A stretch of DNA of 64,000 nt from Chrysomallon squamiferum (GCA_012295275.1 CM022679.1:2270116-2334115); one strand, 5' to 3'. Positions 30,401 through 52,345 are shown, counted from the stretch's first letter. Numbers and translations: made by a program. The notes: a model not told the origin generated them from the sequence alone.

Positions 30401-30737
30401 TTAAGTAGGTCATGGGTGTGATTATGGGTTTTCAACAAGGAAATAGAAAGAAAAAATATAAACTAGCGTCTGTATACAATTACCGTATCTGATTTGGTAT
30501 TGCAGCTGTTAGTGTTACAATTATTGTATCTTCTACCACTACGACCACTGCTACTCTACAGTTATTATAAATAGTAATACTACTACTATATACATAAGTT
30601 ATTAAATTCTCAGATAATTATTTCAAAACCTCAGATGAAGCATCCTGGATTGGCCTGCTTTGAATGGAAGAGATGGAACGATACATAGAGAAAAAGAGAA
30701 GTGACAGAGATAAAGAAAAATAGAGAGACAGAGAGAC

Positions 30738-30848
<111 letters not shown>

Positions 30849-31049
30849 CTATTAACAGATTGTCACGATGAAGATTTTGTTTGTGTTTAATGTTATCAGA
30901 TTCCTGAGTGTTTTGTATTCTCATTTTCCTCTCTCTTGTTTTTCAAGTTATTGGATATTTGCATTATTCTATTAATGGACACACGGATCAGTAAACCCGC
31001 GGGCATCTTTCAGTCTTTGTTTAAACCAAGCTTCTGAAAAACACATCTC

Positions 31050-31245
31050 TTGAAATTAGCATTCATACTGGATGTATTTAACTCTTGAAATTAGTATGCA
31101 TACTAGATCATATTGTATTAAGCTTATTAAATTAATATTCATACTGGATCATATGGTATTTAACTCTTGAAATTAATATTCATATTGGATCATGTTCAAT
31201 TTAACTCTTGAAATTTGTATTCATATCGAATCATGTTGTATTTTT
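31050..31245. repeat. about 55-bp degenerate tandem repeat, 4 copies
   Basis: Repeats of the theme ttaactcttgaaattartat tcatactggatcatattgtat. Confidence 0.8.
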
Positions 31246-31290
31246 GAATAAAAACGTACTATTACCGTGCATCTAACTCGCAGCAAACCA

Positions 31291-31392
<102 letters not shown>

Positions 31393-32026
31393 GTCTTTCT
31401 TTATCCCTGTCTTTCTCTTTCTCTCACTTTGTGTGTCCCTCTTTCTTTTCCCTTTCTACTCTCTCTCACACACAGCCACAAACACACATACACACACACA
31501 CCACACAAACTGTCGCTAGTTTTAATGACTAATAGATCCTAAAACGTGTGTCTTGTAAGAAATTAGTATCCTCTGAGTTATACTATACAAAAACAAAAAA
31601 CAAACTCATTGAGAAATCTCTGACCATTCAGATGTTGTTTAAAACATAACACAAAGTACAAAACGTATGTATCTGTACATGCACAATAAATACTCAATAC
31701 ATATTTCAGTCATTCTCTATTAATGTTGTATCATTAGGCAACTACATTCATGTAGTCGGTCCGGATTTAGACGTTTCCTGAACAGAACTCTGGTAAAATC
31801 AGATTTTTGTGAAAATCTTGGGAAAGCTTTAACACTTCTCTGACAGAAAGCACGCTAAATGATAAGCATATGGATTTTTATCCTGAAATGTCGTAAACCA
31901 GACGAAGATGTAATTTGGCAAGCTGTTATGGTCGTGTGACAAAAGTGCCTCGAAAGTTTAATTCGTGAAGCTTCTGCGCCCTGTCTGTTCAGTGTGTGTC
32001 TAAATCCGCCACTGATAAGCCATTTA

Positions 32027-32495
32027 TTAACGCACGTGGAAACAGAGTATGTATTAAATGTCATTCATTAACACGTGTAAACAGAGCATGTATTAATGTC
32101 ATTCACTAATACACGTGTAAACAGAGCATGTATTAAATGTCATTCATTAACACGTGTAAACAGAGTATGTATTAAATGTCATTCATTAACACGTGTAAAC
32201 AGAGCATGTATTAATGTCATTCATTAACACGTATAAACAGGGTATGTATTAAATGTCATTCATTAACACGTGTAAACAGAGTATGTATTAATGTCATTCA
32301 CTAACACGTGTAAACAGAGCATGTATTAAATGTCATTCACTAACACGTGTAAACAGAGTATGTATTAAATGTCATTCATTAACACGTGTAAACAGAATAT
32401 GTACTAAATGTCATTCACTAATATACGTGTAAACAGAGCATGTATTAAATATCATTCACTAACACGTGTAAACAGAGTATGTATTAAATATAGAC
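32027..32495. repeat. 39-bp minisatellite, about 12 copies
   Basis: Units of aacacgtgtaaacagagtat plus gtattaaatgtcattcatt, some 3 bp shorter (tattaatgtc). The sequence is unrelated to the 39-bp array at 24901 despite the equal period. From 32500 to 33390 I see only AT-rich sequence, with a tRNA-like B-box relic near 32570 and the 3' UTR of the RASD-like gene. Confidence 0.95.
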
Positions 32496-33200
32496 TTTAT
32501 CTGACAAACACAACACATAAAAACACGAATCTATATGACTTCTCAGTTTCCTCCTTCAGGATTTGAACCAAGATACTTCAGTTTAAAGATCGAACATTTT
32601 ACAACAGTTAATGTGAAATTGGCCTCAAGTTGAAGTTGCCTCAAGTGAAACATCGAGTAACACTCAGCTAAACACCATTATGTCGAAGTTCGATGTATTG
32701 ATTGTTCGAGATAGTTTCTGTTTTTACTCTTTTTTTTGTTAATCATGAGTTTATTTGATGATCTAAAATTTAAAAAGAAATTATCTCTCTCAAAGAAATT
32801 CAATTTTTAAAATTTTTCTTTTATTGACCAATAGTTTCCATGAATTCTAAGGTTCAAGGAAATTTATTTTGTCAACATTCAAATGTAATTTTAATTTCAG
32901 ATTACAAGTCGACATTTTAATTCAAAAATTTAGTTTTGGGGTCACTGTCTGTTTATGAAGTCATTATGTCAACATTCATTCTGATTTTACCTGTCTTCCA
33001 CGATATTTTTGTTGTTGTTGTTGTTGTTTTTGTGGGGGTTTTTGTTTGCATTTTTCTCTATAACAAAACATTTTCTAACATTGTATCTTTGTCTTTACAC
33101 TGTAACATTGTTTATATTCAATAAACTATATTAATTTTGTATACATCAAACTAATGTGCTGTTATTATATTTGTTATATCAATTGTATAAACACGGTAGG

Positions 33201-33206
33201 TTTATT
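33201..33206 (-). terminator. candidate polyadenylation signal of the RASD-like gene
   Basis: TTTATT on the plus strand (AATAAA on the minus), about 190 nt beyond the stop codon. AT-rich context makes this tentative. Confidence 0.3.
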
Positions 33207-33393
33207 GTATAAAATACGGTAACGTTTAGTAACGTCTATTGTATAAAACAATATAGTTTATAATTATATGTAACACACTTCACGTAACCCAGTAACTGTG
33301 TTTGACATAGTAAGTTGTTTGTGTGTAATACTTTTACGTGTTTGTGTAACACAGTAACATTTTGTACGTAACACAGTAACACAGCAATGATGG

Positions 33394-42252
<8,859 letters not shown>

Positions 42253-42355
42253 CTTGGAGAACGATGATGTCGTCGCTGGCCAGCAGAAGCAGCTGGACTG
42301 TCGTAGATTGGGCGAGACGGTTTCGCTCTGGGGGAGATACCGTCCCCACGGTCTG
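42253..42355 (-). other. 5' UTR part of the RASD-like exon
   Basis: About 100 GC-rich bases upstream of the ATG, beginning after a strong minus-strand acceptor (cttgtgttgttcttgcag). This implies at least one further non-coding exon upstream (higher coordinates), possibly in the GC-richer piece around 42930-43060, which I could not confirm. Confidence 0.6.
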
Positions 42356-43164
42356 CTGCAAGAACAACACAAGTCAAGACTTAGCATTATTTTGCTGACC
42401 ATTGCAGTGTCAGGCGGGCAGTTCGGGAGAGAGTTTGTGGACGTTACTTTCATAACACAAAGTTTAGTGATGACGTCGCTGATGTCAGACGTCTTCCAGC
42501 AAAGCAGCAGCGCGTAGAACTCGAAAATCGGAAACTAAAGTAGGTAAATGAAGAAACGTGTCTCAAGACAGAAAACATGTTCGCCACATAATAATAATAG
42601 ATACAGAAAACGATTTTTCTTTTCGTCACCGCATGAACTGTGAAAATCTGGTTAAAGTTTAGGTACAGCATAAATTTAGTTAAAAACACATACTGTATGT
42701 TTTACACAGACGTTTGTGTAAAACTACGTACTGCGTAGATTTAGATAAACACACACTTTGTGTAAAAAAATGATAAAATACGTTTTACACAAAGTACGTA
42801 TTGGACAATAATTTGTTTTCTTTTTTTTGTAAGTAAATCTCGTGTTGAACACTTTTGGCTAAAAACACGAATTCCGTAAAGCGAAAGTTGACTTTTCTAT
42901 TGCTGTTCCTAAAACCAGTCACTTTGTCCGTCCGTCTGCTTGTACTTGAAGGTTTTGATGGACGCAGACAACTAAAACATGTCCGTCGACAGCTGACCGA
43001 ATGTATGATGACTCGCTTGCTTATCTGCGACTGTCGCGTTCAGCGCAGTTCGGAATAATTAAATCGATTGAAATGAAGCTGTTTCTATGCATTTGTTGTC
43101 CTTAACGAGCGATGTCGTCGTATAAAACATGTCACTCTGTATTACAGTAATTTATCTAATTGTT

Positions 43165-43870
43165 GTGCATAGCTCTAACACAGTGAACAATATTTCATTA
43201 TATTTTACACCGTTAAGATATTTCTGTGCTTTAACACAGTGAACAATATTTCATTATATTTTACACCGTTAAGATATTTCTGTGCTTTAACACATTGAAC
43301 AGTATTTCGTTATTTCTACTCGGTTAAGATATTTCTGTGCTTTAACACACTGAACAGTATTTCGTTATTTCTACTCGGTTAAGATATTTCTGTACTTTAA
43401 CACACTGAACAGTATTTCGTTATTTCTACTCGGTTAAGATATTTCTGTGCTTTAACACACTGAACAGTATTTCGTTATTTCTACTCGGTTAAGATATTTC
43501 TGTGCTTTAACACACTGAACAGTATTTCGTTATTTCTACTCGGTTAAGATATTTCTGTGCTTTAACACATTGAACAGTATTTCGTTATTTCTACTTTAAG
43601 ATATTTCTGTGCTTTAACACACTGAACAGTATTTCGTTATTTCTACTCGGTTAAGATATTTCTGTACTTTAACACACTGAACAGTATTTCGTTATTTCTA
43701 CTCGGTTAAGATATTTCTGTGCTTTAACACACTGAACAGTATTTCGTTATTTCTACTCGGTTAAGATATTTCTGTACTTTAACACACTGAACAGTATTTC
43801 GTTATTTCTACTCGGTTAAGATATTTCTGTACTTTAACACATTAAATGTCGGCTGTTTCTACTCGGTTAA
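43165..43870. repeat. 55-bp minisatellite, about 12 to 13 copies
   Basis: Units of atttctgtgctttaacacac, tgaacagtatttcgttattt, ctactcggttaagat. The first two are variants with ttttacaccgttaagat, and one unit near 43590 lacks ctcggt. The flanks 42690-43160 and 43880-44250 hold no recognised gene. Confidence 0.95.
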
Positions 43871-44249
43871 AAAAAATTGTTCGGATTGTTTTATTAAATA
43901 TTTTACAAAAAATACTTCCTTTTTATTTCTTCTGTTAAACATTTTACGTTTGTCTTGTTTCTTTATGTTGCAGAACGTTATTCTTATTTTTATGCTATTA
44001 GGAACATGGACGTTTTAATAAATTATACTGCAGAAAATGTTAAAATTATGTTCGTTTAAAAACCTGATTCCTCTGTCACAGTAAACGATTGTTTCTAATT
44101 TTTAATATGCTCAAAATTTGACTTTCTGAATAACAGATATCGAAGAAGATTTTCCCTGCATTTGATTAAACCCTCGGACTTGTGATGGATGGACCAGGGT
44201 CGCTTCTCGCTACAGATAATTGTATTGTTTCATATTAACTAACATATTA

Positions 44250-44370
44250 TTGTTGTTGTTGTTATTATTATTATATTATACTTATCATCATCATCATCGT
44301 TATTATTATAATTATCAACATCATCATTATCTTCATTTTCATCACCATCATCATCATTATTATTATTATA
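44250..44370. repeat. (ATT)n / (ATC)n tract
   Basis: Mixed trinucleotides ATT, ATC and GTT. Confidence 0.8.
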
Positions 44371-44699
44371 TTTTTTATTTATATTTGGTCATTCACTTTT
44401 ACGAGATTCTTAAGAATATATTTAAACTGAAAAAATTAGTTTCGCTAAAAATTCGGTCTTTATTTTTTATAGGATTTTGCAGAATATGTTGTTCCAGATT
44501 TTCGCCTCCTTAAAACCGTGTGTGGATTTATTCGTTAAAAAAATTGTTTATGACATTGCTATGACGGTGATTAGAATTTCAAATATAACTGATCAAGGAG
44601 GATGTTACAATACCCTCCCATTCACCACCCCCCCCCCAATAAAACGAAAACAGGAGAGATGTGGCAATGCGTTTTCAGGGTCATTTAAGTAATTCTTGT

Positions 44700-44862
44700 A
44701 ATAACAACAACAACAACAATAATAATAGTAATAATAATAATAATTGTAATAACAGTAATAGTAATGACAACAACAATAGTAGTAGTAATGATAATAATAA
44801 TAACAGCAATAACAGTAGTAATAGCAATAGTAGTAGTAGTAGTAATAATAATAATAATAATG
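44700..44862. repeat. (AAT)n/(AGT)n/(AAC)n tract
   Basis: Mixed trinucleotides; the Asn/Ser-rich open frame is an artefact. From 44870 to 45600 there is no recognised feature. Confidence 0.85.
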
Positions 44863-45640
44863 TAATTGTTTGTATGTGTATGTGTTTCTATTTATCTGTT
44901 TATAGAACGGGTGTGTAAGAAGATAAGTAGGCGATAAAAGACCACTAAGTCACAAGAGAAACAACCGCCTACCCACACATACACACATACAGATAGATAT
45001 ACGCACGTACGTACATACATATAGATACACACAAAGAATAAATAAAACTCAAAGAAAATCCCCGAAGAAATCCTCCTCACCGATATTTCTAACACAGTGT
45101 AATTGTCAAGCAAAACACGATATCAATAAAGTTTCAAATCTGACTTTTTTTCTCTCCTCTCATTAACAGTTAATTTTCAGAGAAGGTCAAATCACTTAAA
45201 TATCTGATTAACTTAGAACATCTACATTAACTCGCGGACACCCACACAGACAGAAACATCTAATGAAATAAATGAAATTTCGTCTTACAGAGAGAGACAC
45301 CGAGAGGACAACATTTCTAAATATTCAGTCACAGCGTCATAGTCATTGTTAACGCCTGACTACGAACTCGATAAAACTTCCTGGTGCTGTTGCTCTAGCT
45401 CACTTGTAGAGAATATTATCAGACGATAATGTAAGTCAGTTGTAATAAACAGCGTAGACTTCCCGTCTGTTGTTCAGATAGAGGTAGCTCTTCTTTGAGG
45501 TGATTCGTTACTCAACTTGTTGATATTATAATAAACACAGTTTAACCACCACCGCCGCCACCACTACCATCATCAACATCATCATTGTTATTATTATCGT
45601 GGTCATTTTGAAATGTGTGTGTATATATATATGTATATAA

Positions 45641-45779
45641 GGTGTGAATATTCTCTGTCTAATGCACGTCTGATTGGACTCTGCACACAGACAATATTCG
45701 GCAGGACTAAGCACCCATTTGCTCACACTCCTAAGGCGGGCGACGTTACCGTTCGGCCATCAAGACAACCCTATATCTC
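45641..45779 (-). mobile_element. tRNA-derived SINE, A-box head with internal deletion
   Basis: The minus strand reads gatggccgaacggtaacgtc (A-box-like TGGCCGAACGG) at the 5' end, then skips the B-box part and continues with ccgaatattgtctgtgtgca and cagacgtgcattagac, shared with the other SINE copies. Its 5' end abuts the (CATA)n array starting at 45780. Confidence 0.7.
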
Positions 45780-46140
45780 TGTATGTATGTATGTATGTAT
45801 GTATGTATGTATGTATGTATGTATGTATGTATGTATGTATGTATGTATGTATGTATGTATGTACGTACGTATGTATGTATGTATATATATACGTATGTAT
45901 GTACGTACCTATGTATGTATGTATATACGTATGTATGTTACATGTATGCCTGTATGTATGTCTGTATGTCTGTATGTCTGTATGTATGTCTGTATGTCTG
46001 TATGTATGTCTGTATATCTGTATGTCTGTATGTCTGTATGTATGTATGTCTGTATGTATGTTTGTATGTCTGTCTGTATGTATGTATGTATGTATGTATG
46101 TATGTATGTATGTATGTATGTATGTATGTATGTCTGCATA
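45780..46140. repeat. (GTAT)n / (GTCT)n array
   Basis: About 360 bp of TATG and TCTG tetramers filling the space between two SINE copies; open frames here are artefacts. Confidence 0.95.
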
Positions 46141-46162
46141 TATGTGTATATGTGTATATGTA

Positions 46163-46318
46163 GTTTAGACTTTTGAATATTCTCTTTCTTATGTACGTCT
46201 GATTAGATTCTGCACATAGATTAGACTCTGCACAATATTCGAGAACAGACTGGTGCAAGAGGACAAAGTCCAGTGACGACCTCAGATGCCGCTGACGAGA
46301 CTCGAACGTATGGCACCC
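46163..46318 (-). mobile_element. tRNA-derived SINE, 5'-truncated copy
   Basis: The minus strand reads acgttcgagtctcgtcagcg (B-box-like), the shared body, and a 3' end that merges with the (CATA)n array. It has an internal 20-bp repeat of the agattagactctgcaca type. Confidence 0.7.
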
Positions 46319-46375
46319 GTTCACCCATATGTACGTACGTATGTATATGTCTTTGTATGTGTGTATGTATGTGTG

Positions 46376-46383
46376 TATGTATG

Positions 46384-46417
<34 letters not shown>

Positions 46418-46466
46418 TGTATGTATGTATGTATGTATGTATGTATGTATGTATGTATGTATGTAT
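46376..46466. repeat. (GTAT)n tract
   Basis: About 22 TATG units adjacent to the SINE at 46163-46318. From 46600 to 46880 there is no recognised feature. Confidence 0.95.
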
Positions 46467-46956
46467 GTGTGTATATATGTGTGTGTATGTACGTATGTAT
46501 GTTTGTATATAGGTATGTATGTTTGTATTTATGTATGTTTGTAAGTGTCTGTACGGATGTTTGTCTGTTTACGTTTGTATATGTATGTATGTCTATTTAT
46601 GTATGTTATAAAGCCTTGACATCTAAGTAACCAAATTTAACACTGCTGAGAAAGCATCATTAACGTGCGAGCAGTAAATCCTGGATACTTGGCTTTACTA
46701 ATGCAAAAAACTCCTTCCATTTGATGTGAAATGTAACAGATAATTGACGACAACATCAGTGATGTTTGATGATGCTGCTGCCCATGACGACGAAAGGTTT
46801 CCCACAGCGTCGAGGCCTGACGTTACCAGTGTTGTAGAAATCTGGTTCACTGTTGACAAGTGTTATTTACAAACTGTCACCACTCTTTTTCTTCTTCTTC
46901 TGTTTGTGTGAGTGTGCGTGTGTTTGTGCATGTCCAAGTGTGTGTTTGTGTGCGTC

Positions 46957-47003
<47 letters not shown>
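46957..47003. repeat. (GT)n tract
   Basis: GT dinucleotides, followed to 47265 by TATG/TGTA-rich sequence. Confidence 0.9.
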
Positions 47004-47006
<3 letters not shown>

Positions 47007-47362
47007 GGTATGTAGGTATGTTTATGCAATGTATATATGAGTGTACATTTATGTATATATATATATTTGTATGTGCGTGAATTTTCATGTTAATGTATAT
47101 GTATCTGTGTGTGTGTGTTTATATGTGTATATATGTATGTATGTGTTTATATGTGTATATATGTATGTATATGTATGTATATGTATGTATTTCTGTGTGT
47201 ATATGTATGTGCGTTTACGTCTGTGTGTACATATATGTTTGTATATTTTTAAATATATGTGTGTGTATTTGTTAAAGTAATGAAATAGGCAATACAAAAA
47301 AGGACTCAAGTTGAGAGAGTGAAAAGAGAGAGACTAGAAGCAAGAACCAGAGAAATATTTTG

Positions 47363-47364
<2 letters not shown>

Positions 47365-47433
<69 letters not shown>

Positions 47434-47452
47434 TGATGATGATGATGATGAT
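47365..47452. repeat. (AAT)n then (GAT)n tract
   Basis: Pure AAT run of about 65 bp followed by seven GAT units. Confidence 0.95.
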
Positions 47453-47639
47453 ACTTTAAAAAACAAATCGAAAAAAAGGAAGTGAAATGAAAACAGCAAA
47501 ACAAGGAAGTGTTTGGTGTCAAGTAAAGTATTGGTTTTGTGGAAGACGTGGGTTTTACGTTAATTAGTCCATGTACGTAATAATTTTCTTATCTTAATTA
47601 ATTATCAATATCTGATGTGTGAAGAAAAACACAGACATT

Positions 47640-47835
47640 TTGTATATACACACATACACACATACTTACATACATTCGTACATACATATATACATACATA
47701 CATTAATACATACATACATATATACATACATACATTAATACATACATACATACATACATTCATACATACACACATAAATACATACATATATACATTCATA
47801 CTTTAATACATATATACATATGTGTGTCTGTGTGA

Positions 47836-47882
<47 letters not shown>

Positions 47883-47890
47883 TAAGCAGG
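47640..47890. repeat. (CATA)n, (GATA)n and (GACA)n tracts
   Basis: Successive tetranucleotide arrays. From 47940 to 48600 only an A-run (48387-48423) is notable. Confidence 0.9.
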
Positions 47891-48384
47891 CATGCAGACA
47901 GATACAAAGACAGAAAAAAAAAAAAAAAATCCGCACAAACTGAAAAGTGATCACCCACCATTTTTCGAGCCACAAAATGATCTACATCGAGAAAGGGAAA
48001 AAAATAAAAATAAATAAAAATCATTTCTCGAACGTTTAATCACGGGAGTTATGTAGGATTGCATCCGTAATTTGTTTAAAACAAGACGACCTTTTAAAAA
48101 TAATTTTCATGGCGGTTTCATCGATCATCTCGATTCAAAATCATTACCGGATCAGTGGAGGCAAAGCCGTGGCTCACTTGAGTAGCGTCCGTGTTCTCTT
48201 AAACTGATGTTTTGCAAAAACTATGACGTGGAAAATATTTATATTTTTTATACTTCGAGCCTGCATCAGGGCTGGCTAGCTAGGGAAATAATCAGTAATT
48301 GAAGCTAATGAAAAGAAAATTGCAGTTTTCCCAGAAAGGTTTTATGAAAAAAAAATTTAAACTGAAATCATTATAATAATCATC

Positions 48385-48426
<42 letters not shown>

Positions 48427-48605
48427 ATATGAAAAAGATTTGGAATATGCCAATTTTTTTTCAAATTTTTTAGTTTATGATTACACTCAATATTCAGATT
48501 TTGTTGTCATTTGCGGTAAGCGATTCGATCTCGTCTGCCACAATTTAAAAGATCGGCATTTCTGTGGAGTTTTGTTTTTGTTTTATGCGGATAATTTATA
48601 ATTTA

Positions 48606-48718
<113 letters not shown>

Positions 48719-49040
48719 TTTAAAACAGTAAAAATCTTACCAGTTGGCGGAATTGGCTTAAAATTCAAGATGGCTGACCGGTGACAATCACCAAGGCATT
48801 TTGAAGCAAACAAATTAAAAATACCCTCCTTCTTGATCAGAAAAACGCACACGGCTGTGTGTCGTTACTGTGGAAACAGAACTTAATTTATCTAGATATA
48901 AAATTCAGTGATGTGTAAGTCTCAGACTGGAACGAAACAGAAGAGAAAAGCCGCGATGACAGAAACATCATAAAAATTCATAACTACATTGACCTTTGTT
49001 TCGATTTCATAAGTATCTTCTTCATTTTAATTCAACGTGT

Positions 49041-49041
<1 letters not shown>

Positions 49042-49128
<87 letters not shown>

Positions 49129-49183
49129 AAGAAAAAAAAGAAAAAAAAAGAAAAAAAAAACAAAATGACAAAAGATAGATAGA

Positions 49184-49241
<58 letters not shown>

Positions 49242-49285
49242 GAATGGATGGATGGATGGATGGATGGATGGATGGATGGATGGAT
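49042..49285. repeat. (GA)n, (GATA)n and (GGAT)n arrays
   Basis: Pure GA (49042-49123), an A-rich spacer, GATA (about 49171-49240), then ATGG/GGAT (about 49241-49285). From 49290 to 50330 I see only AT-rich sequence with a T-run at 49687-49709. Confidence 0.95.
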
Positions 49286-50339
49286 ACAGCTGGACAAATG
49301 CATCGATGTGTATATGGATGGAAAGAGATAGACAGATGGACAGACTGATGAACACAAAGCAAGAGATAGATAAATAAACAGAAAGAGGGACAGATTCACA
49401 TACAGATTTGTTTTTTTTTCATTTCAAATCTAAAGTATCTGTATTCTGATTTCAGTCTGACAAGTTCTATTACTACTAAGCCAAACATAAGTAAAACCTA
49501 TTCTTTATCTTGATCAAACATCAAGGAATCTAGAGTTAAATGTAAATGTTTAAAACGAAGTATACATCTGCCATGGCTTTGTTTGCTAATGTAGAAAATA
49601 TCGGACAGATCAATACTGTATAACAAACCAGTGGTGACCCTAACGAACTTCCACAGTCTCTTTTGTATTTTGTTTGTTTCCAAGACAATTTTTTTTTTTT
49701 TTTTTTTTTAAACCGCAATAATGGAGCTACAAACATAATACAATATCGTTTACTTGCAACTGGTAATTTGAGATTGTTTTTCTTCATATTAGAACGAGAA
49801 AAGACTGAACGCGATGATGTTTCATTAGATATTAAGATACCATTGTGGTTTAGGTTCATTGACTACGTATACAACAGGGTAAGATCTTTTAACACTCGTA
49901 GTGTAAGAGAATATTTTTAGCGGGTTCTCTGATTGTACCTTTTGTTCATACGTATCAAAGTATACTGACACATACCACTGAACTTGTCATTAATAGACTT
50001 AACATGTTTATTTAATTACCGTGTTATGTAATATATTTGATATATGTTAGGTGTATGATAATTATTTAATCAGAATAAATAAAGTAGATCTGAACGTGAA
50101 ATTGATCAGTTCTGTTCAAAAGAAAGGTGTTTAGTTTAATACGGTGTTGCAAAATATAAATGAGGAAATTTTGAATAATGGTATTTTGAAATACTCTTTA
50201 TAAATAAAATGTTATGTGTTTCTAAACTGATGAGTGTAGGTTTACATGTATGCATTTTGTCACTGTCTTTGTGAGTTTGTGTTTGTGAGAATGAAGAACA
50301 CAATGTTTAGAAATATCAAGTCAGAAAATGAGATTGTAT

Positions 50340-50562
50340 TTCAACAACGACGACGACAACGACAACAATACTAACGATGATAACAGAAACAACAATAATA
50401 ACAACAAAAAGAATAATAAGAATAACAACAAGAAGAAAAGAATAAGAATAACAACAAGAATAATAATAACAATAATAACAAAAATAACAATAACAACAAC
50501 AGCAACAACACAATAACAACAACAACACAACAACAACAATAACAATAATAATAATAATAATC
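50340..50562. repeat. (AAC)n/(AAT)n/(AAG)n imperfect tract
   Basis: Low-complexity trinucleotides. The region 50570-52150 that follows holds a second (AAT/GAT)n stretch at 50975-51090 and no recognised gene. Confidence 0.85.
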
Positions 50563-52164
50563 TAATACATGAATCCCTTTTCAAACTAATGTTTTCATTT
50601 TTATAATTAACTTCATTTCCGTTTGAAAGATTTCCCATTCACAGTGATGGCACCCTATTTGTGAAACTCTGCGTCCGCCCTGGATCCTGTAACTAAGCAA
50701 CAGCGTTAACGGCAGTACGACATTTAAGTTAATTACTGAAATACGACTTTGTTTTCTATAAATAGCTCTGTCAAAGAAACCGTAACTCGTGTGACTTGTC
50801 ATAAACCGCTATGACGTTCATACGTGCAATCTTTTGAAGAGCTGGACAAAACAGACAATTAGAGCCCCAGACAGCACTGAAAAGACTTTGATAATAAAAA
50901 TATTTGTATTGTCCCTTCTGTACTTTTTATTCCATGATTTCGAAACGCAAGGATACTCTTTTATTATTTTTTAATAATAATAATAATGATTATAATTATG
51001 TTAATGACAGTTCTGACAATATTGATAATGATAATGATGATAATGATGTTAGTAATGGTAATGATGATAGTGATGATAATGATTGTAAAAGTTTACCTTT
51101 TGTTTGTAGCTGGCAGGGTATTCCTGGAAATCATTCTGTTTTTCAGATACATATGTGCCATGATACTGTGTATTGAAGGCCGGCAGAAAGTGAAAACAAA
51201 TTCGAGAAAGGAACAAGAGATTGCGTTAGTCAGAAACAATGTCTTTCCAAAATTCAGTTTTACAGTTTTACATTAGTCGTAGTTGTAGAGAATGAAGTGT
51301 CACGACGTCCTAGCGTCACAACGACATCATCTGCTGGTGGGAAGAAGCTTCAGCGTGCTAAGAGACATACAACAACATTATCAAAATGTCCATTGTATTC
51401 TGTATTCCTACAGTTAGTCTTTTATCAGACCTACAGAAAATATTTCGACCTGATAGTTATTCCTGAGTATTAGTTTATTTATTTATTTATTTATTTATTT
51501 TGTTTTATTTTATTTTATTATTTTTTTTTATTTTTATTTTTTTTATTTTTTGGTTTTAATTGTCAGGTCTGTCAACAGACAATGCATTGAATAATTAACA
51601 CAATCTTCATAATGTGTTTGACACTAAAACCATAATCGGTTTTCGTTTTAACTTTTTTATTGTGCTGACTCGATAATGGCAACTTGCAATATTTTCATCA
51701 TCCTGTTAGAAACTCCTTTTTCTTGTAATTTGTTACAGTTCTTTTCACGATATTTATCGATAAACAACTATTTATAATATATTTTCTTAAGCTCTATAAT
51801 ACGCGCTGCATTTAGAAGTGGGTAGACTCTCGACTGTTGAAAGTCAGTGAATAAGGTTCAGAAAACGTGATTAAAATCACCTCAGTTAACCTGTTCTGAC
51901 AAAAGTAAAAGATAAGTAACTGATCTGGAATACACAGAGAGTCCACTTAAGACAGAGAAAAGTTGTGGGAACTTACTGAATGCTATAGCTGTCTTGTTCA
52001 ACATTAATTAACAGAGACTAAATCTGTGTAACTGTATTAATCTTCTGTGATACTTCGCCAGACAGATATACCTATTTAGCCAATGTCGCTTCCATTCTTT
52101 TGCTATCCACGTAACTCACATCAAGCTACAGGTTCAACTCATTGGAGAATCACCTTCTGTCTTG

Positions 52165-52345
52165 ACAGTTACATACAAAAAGATATACCATTTACAGACT
52201 CCTTGTACTGTCAATTACATAACAAAGGTATATCAGAAAAGACTCATTATACTATCAGTTACACATAACAAAGGTATACCAGTAGAAACTCCTTGTACTA
52301 TCAGTCACGTAACAAAAGTACACCAGGTACAGACTTCTCGTTATT
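52165..52345. repeat. about 54-bp degenerate tandem repeat, 3 to 4 copies
   Basis: Repeats of the theme actccttgtactatcagtta cataacaaaggtatacca. From 52350 to 53140 there is no recognised feature. Confidence 0.8.

Larger units (their letters stand above)
27723..30650 (-). repeat. BIR block, copy 2
   Basis: Collinear with copy 1 (9336-18020) but lacking the Gypsy element. It begins ggtctaacagctggcatctg at 27729. It contains A-rich runs around 28420-28500, the BIR exon, a GA-rich intron and the conserved donor at 30322. The stretch 27034-27722 between CNBD2 and this block holds a CATA-type repeat at 27115-27260 and nothing else recognised. Confidence 0.75.

Noticed and set aside
32560-32640. 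tRNA gene on the minus strand (ggttcaaatcctg)
   Set aside because: The B-box and an anticodon-arm-like part are seen, but no intact acceptor stem; likely an old tRNA-derived SINE fragment.
45613-46176. 187-codon plus-strand frame
   Set aside because: It is a TATG/TCTG repeat translated, plus a piece of an antisense SINE; no codon structure.
49498-49920. Possible retroelement-derived coding fragments on both strands
   Set aside because: Short pieces in different frames with no motif that I can name.
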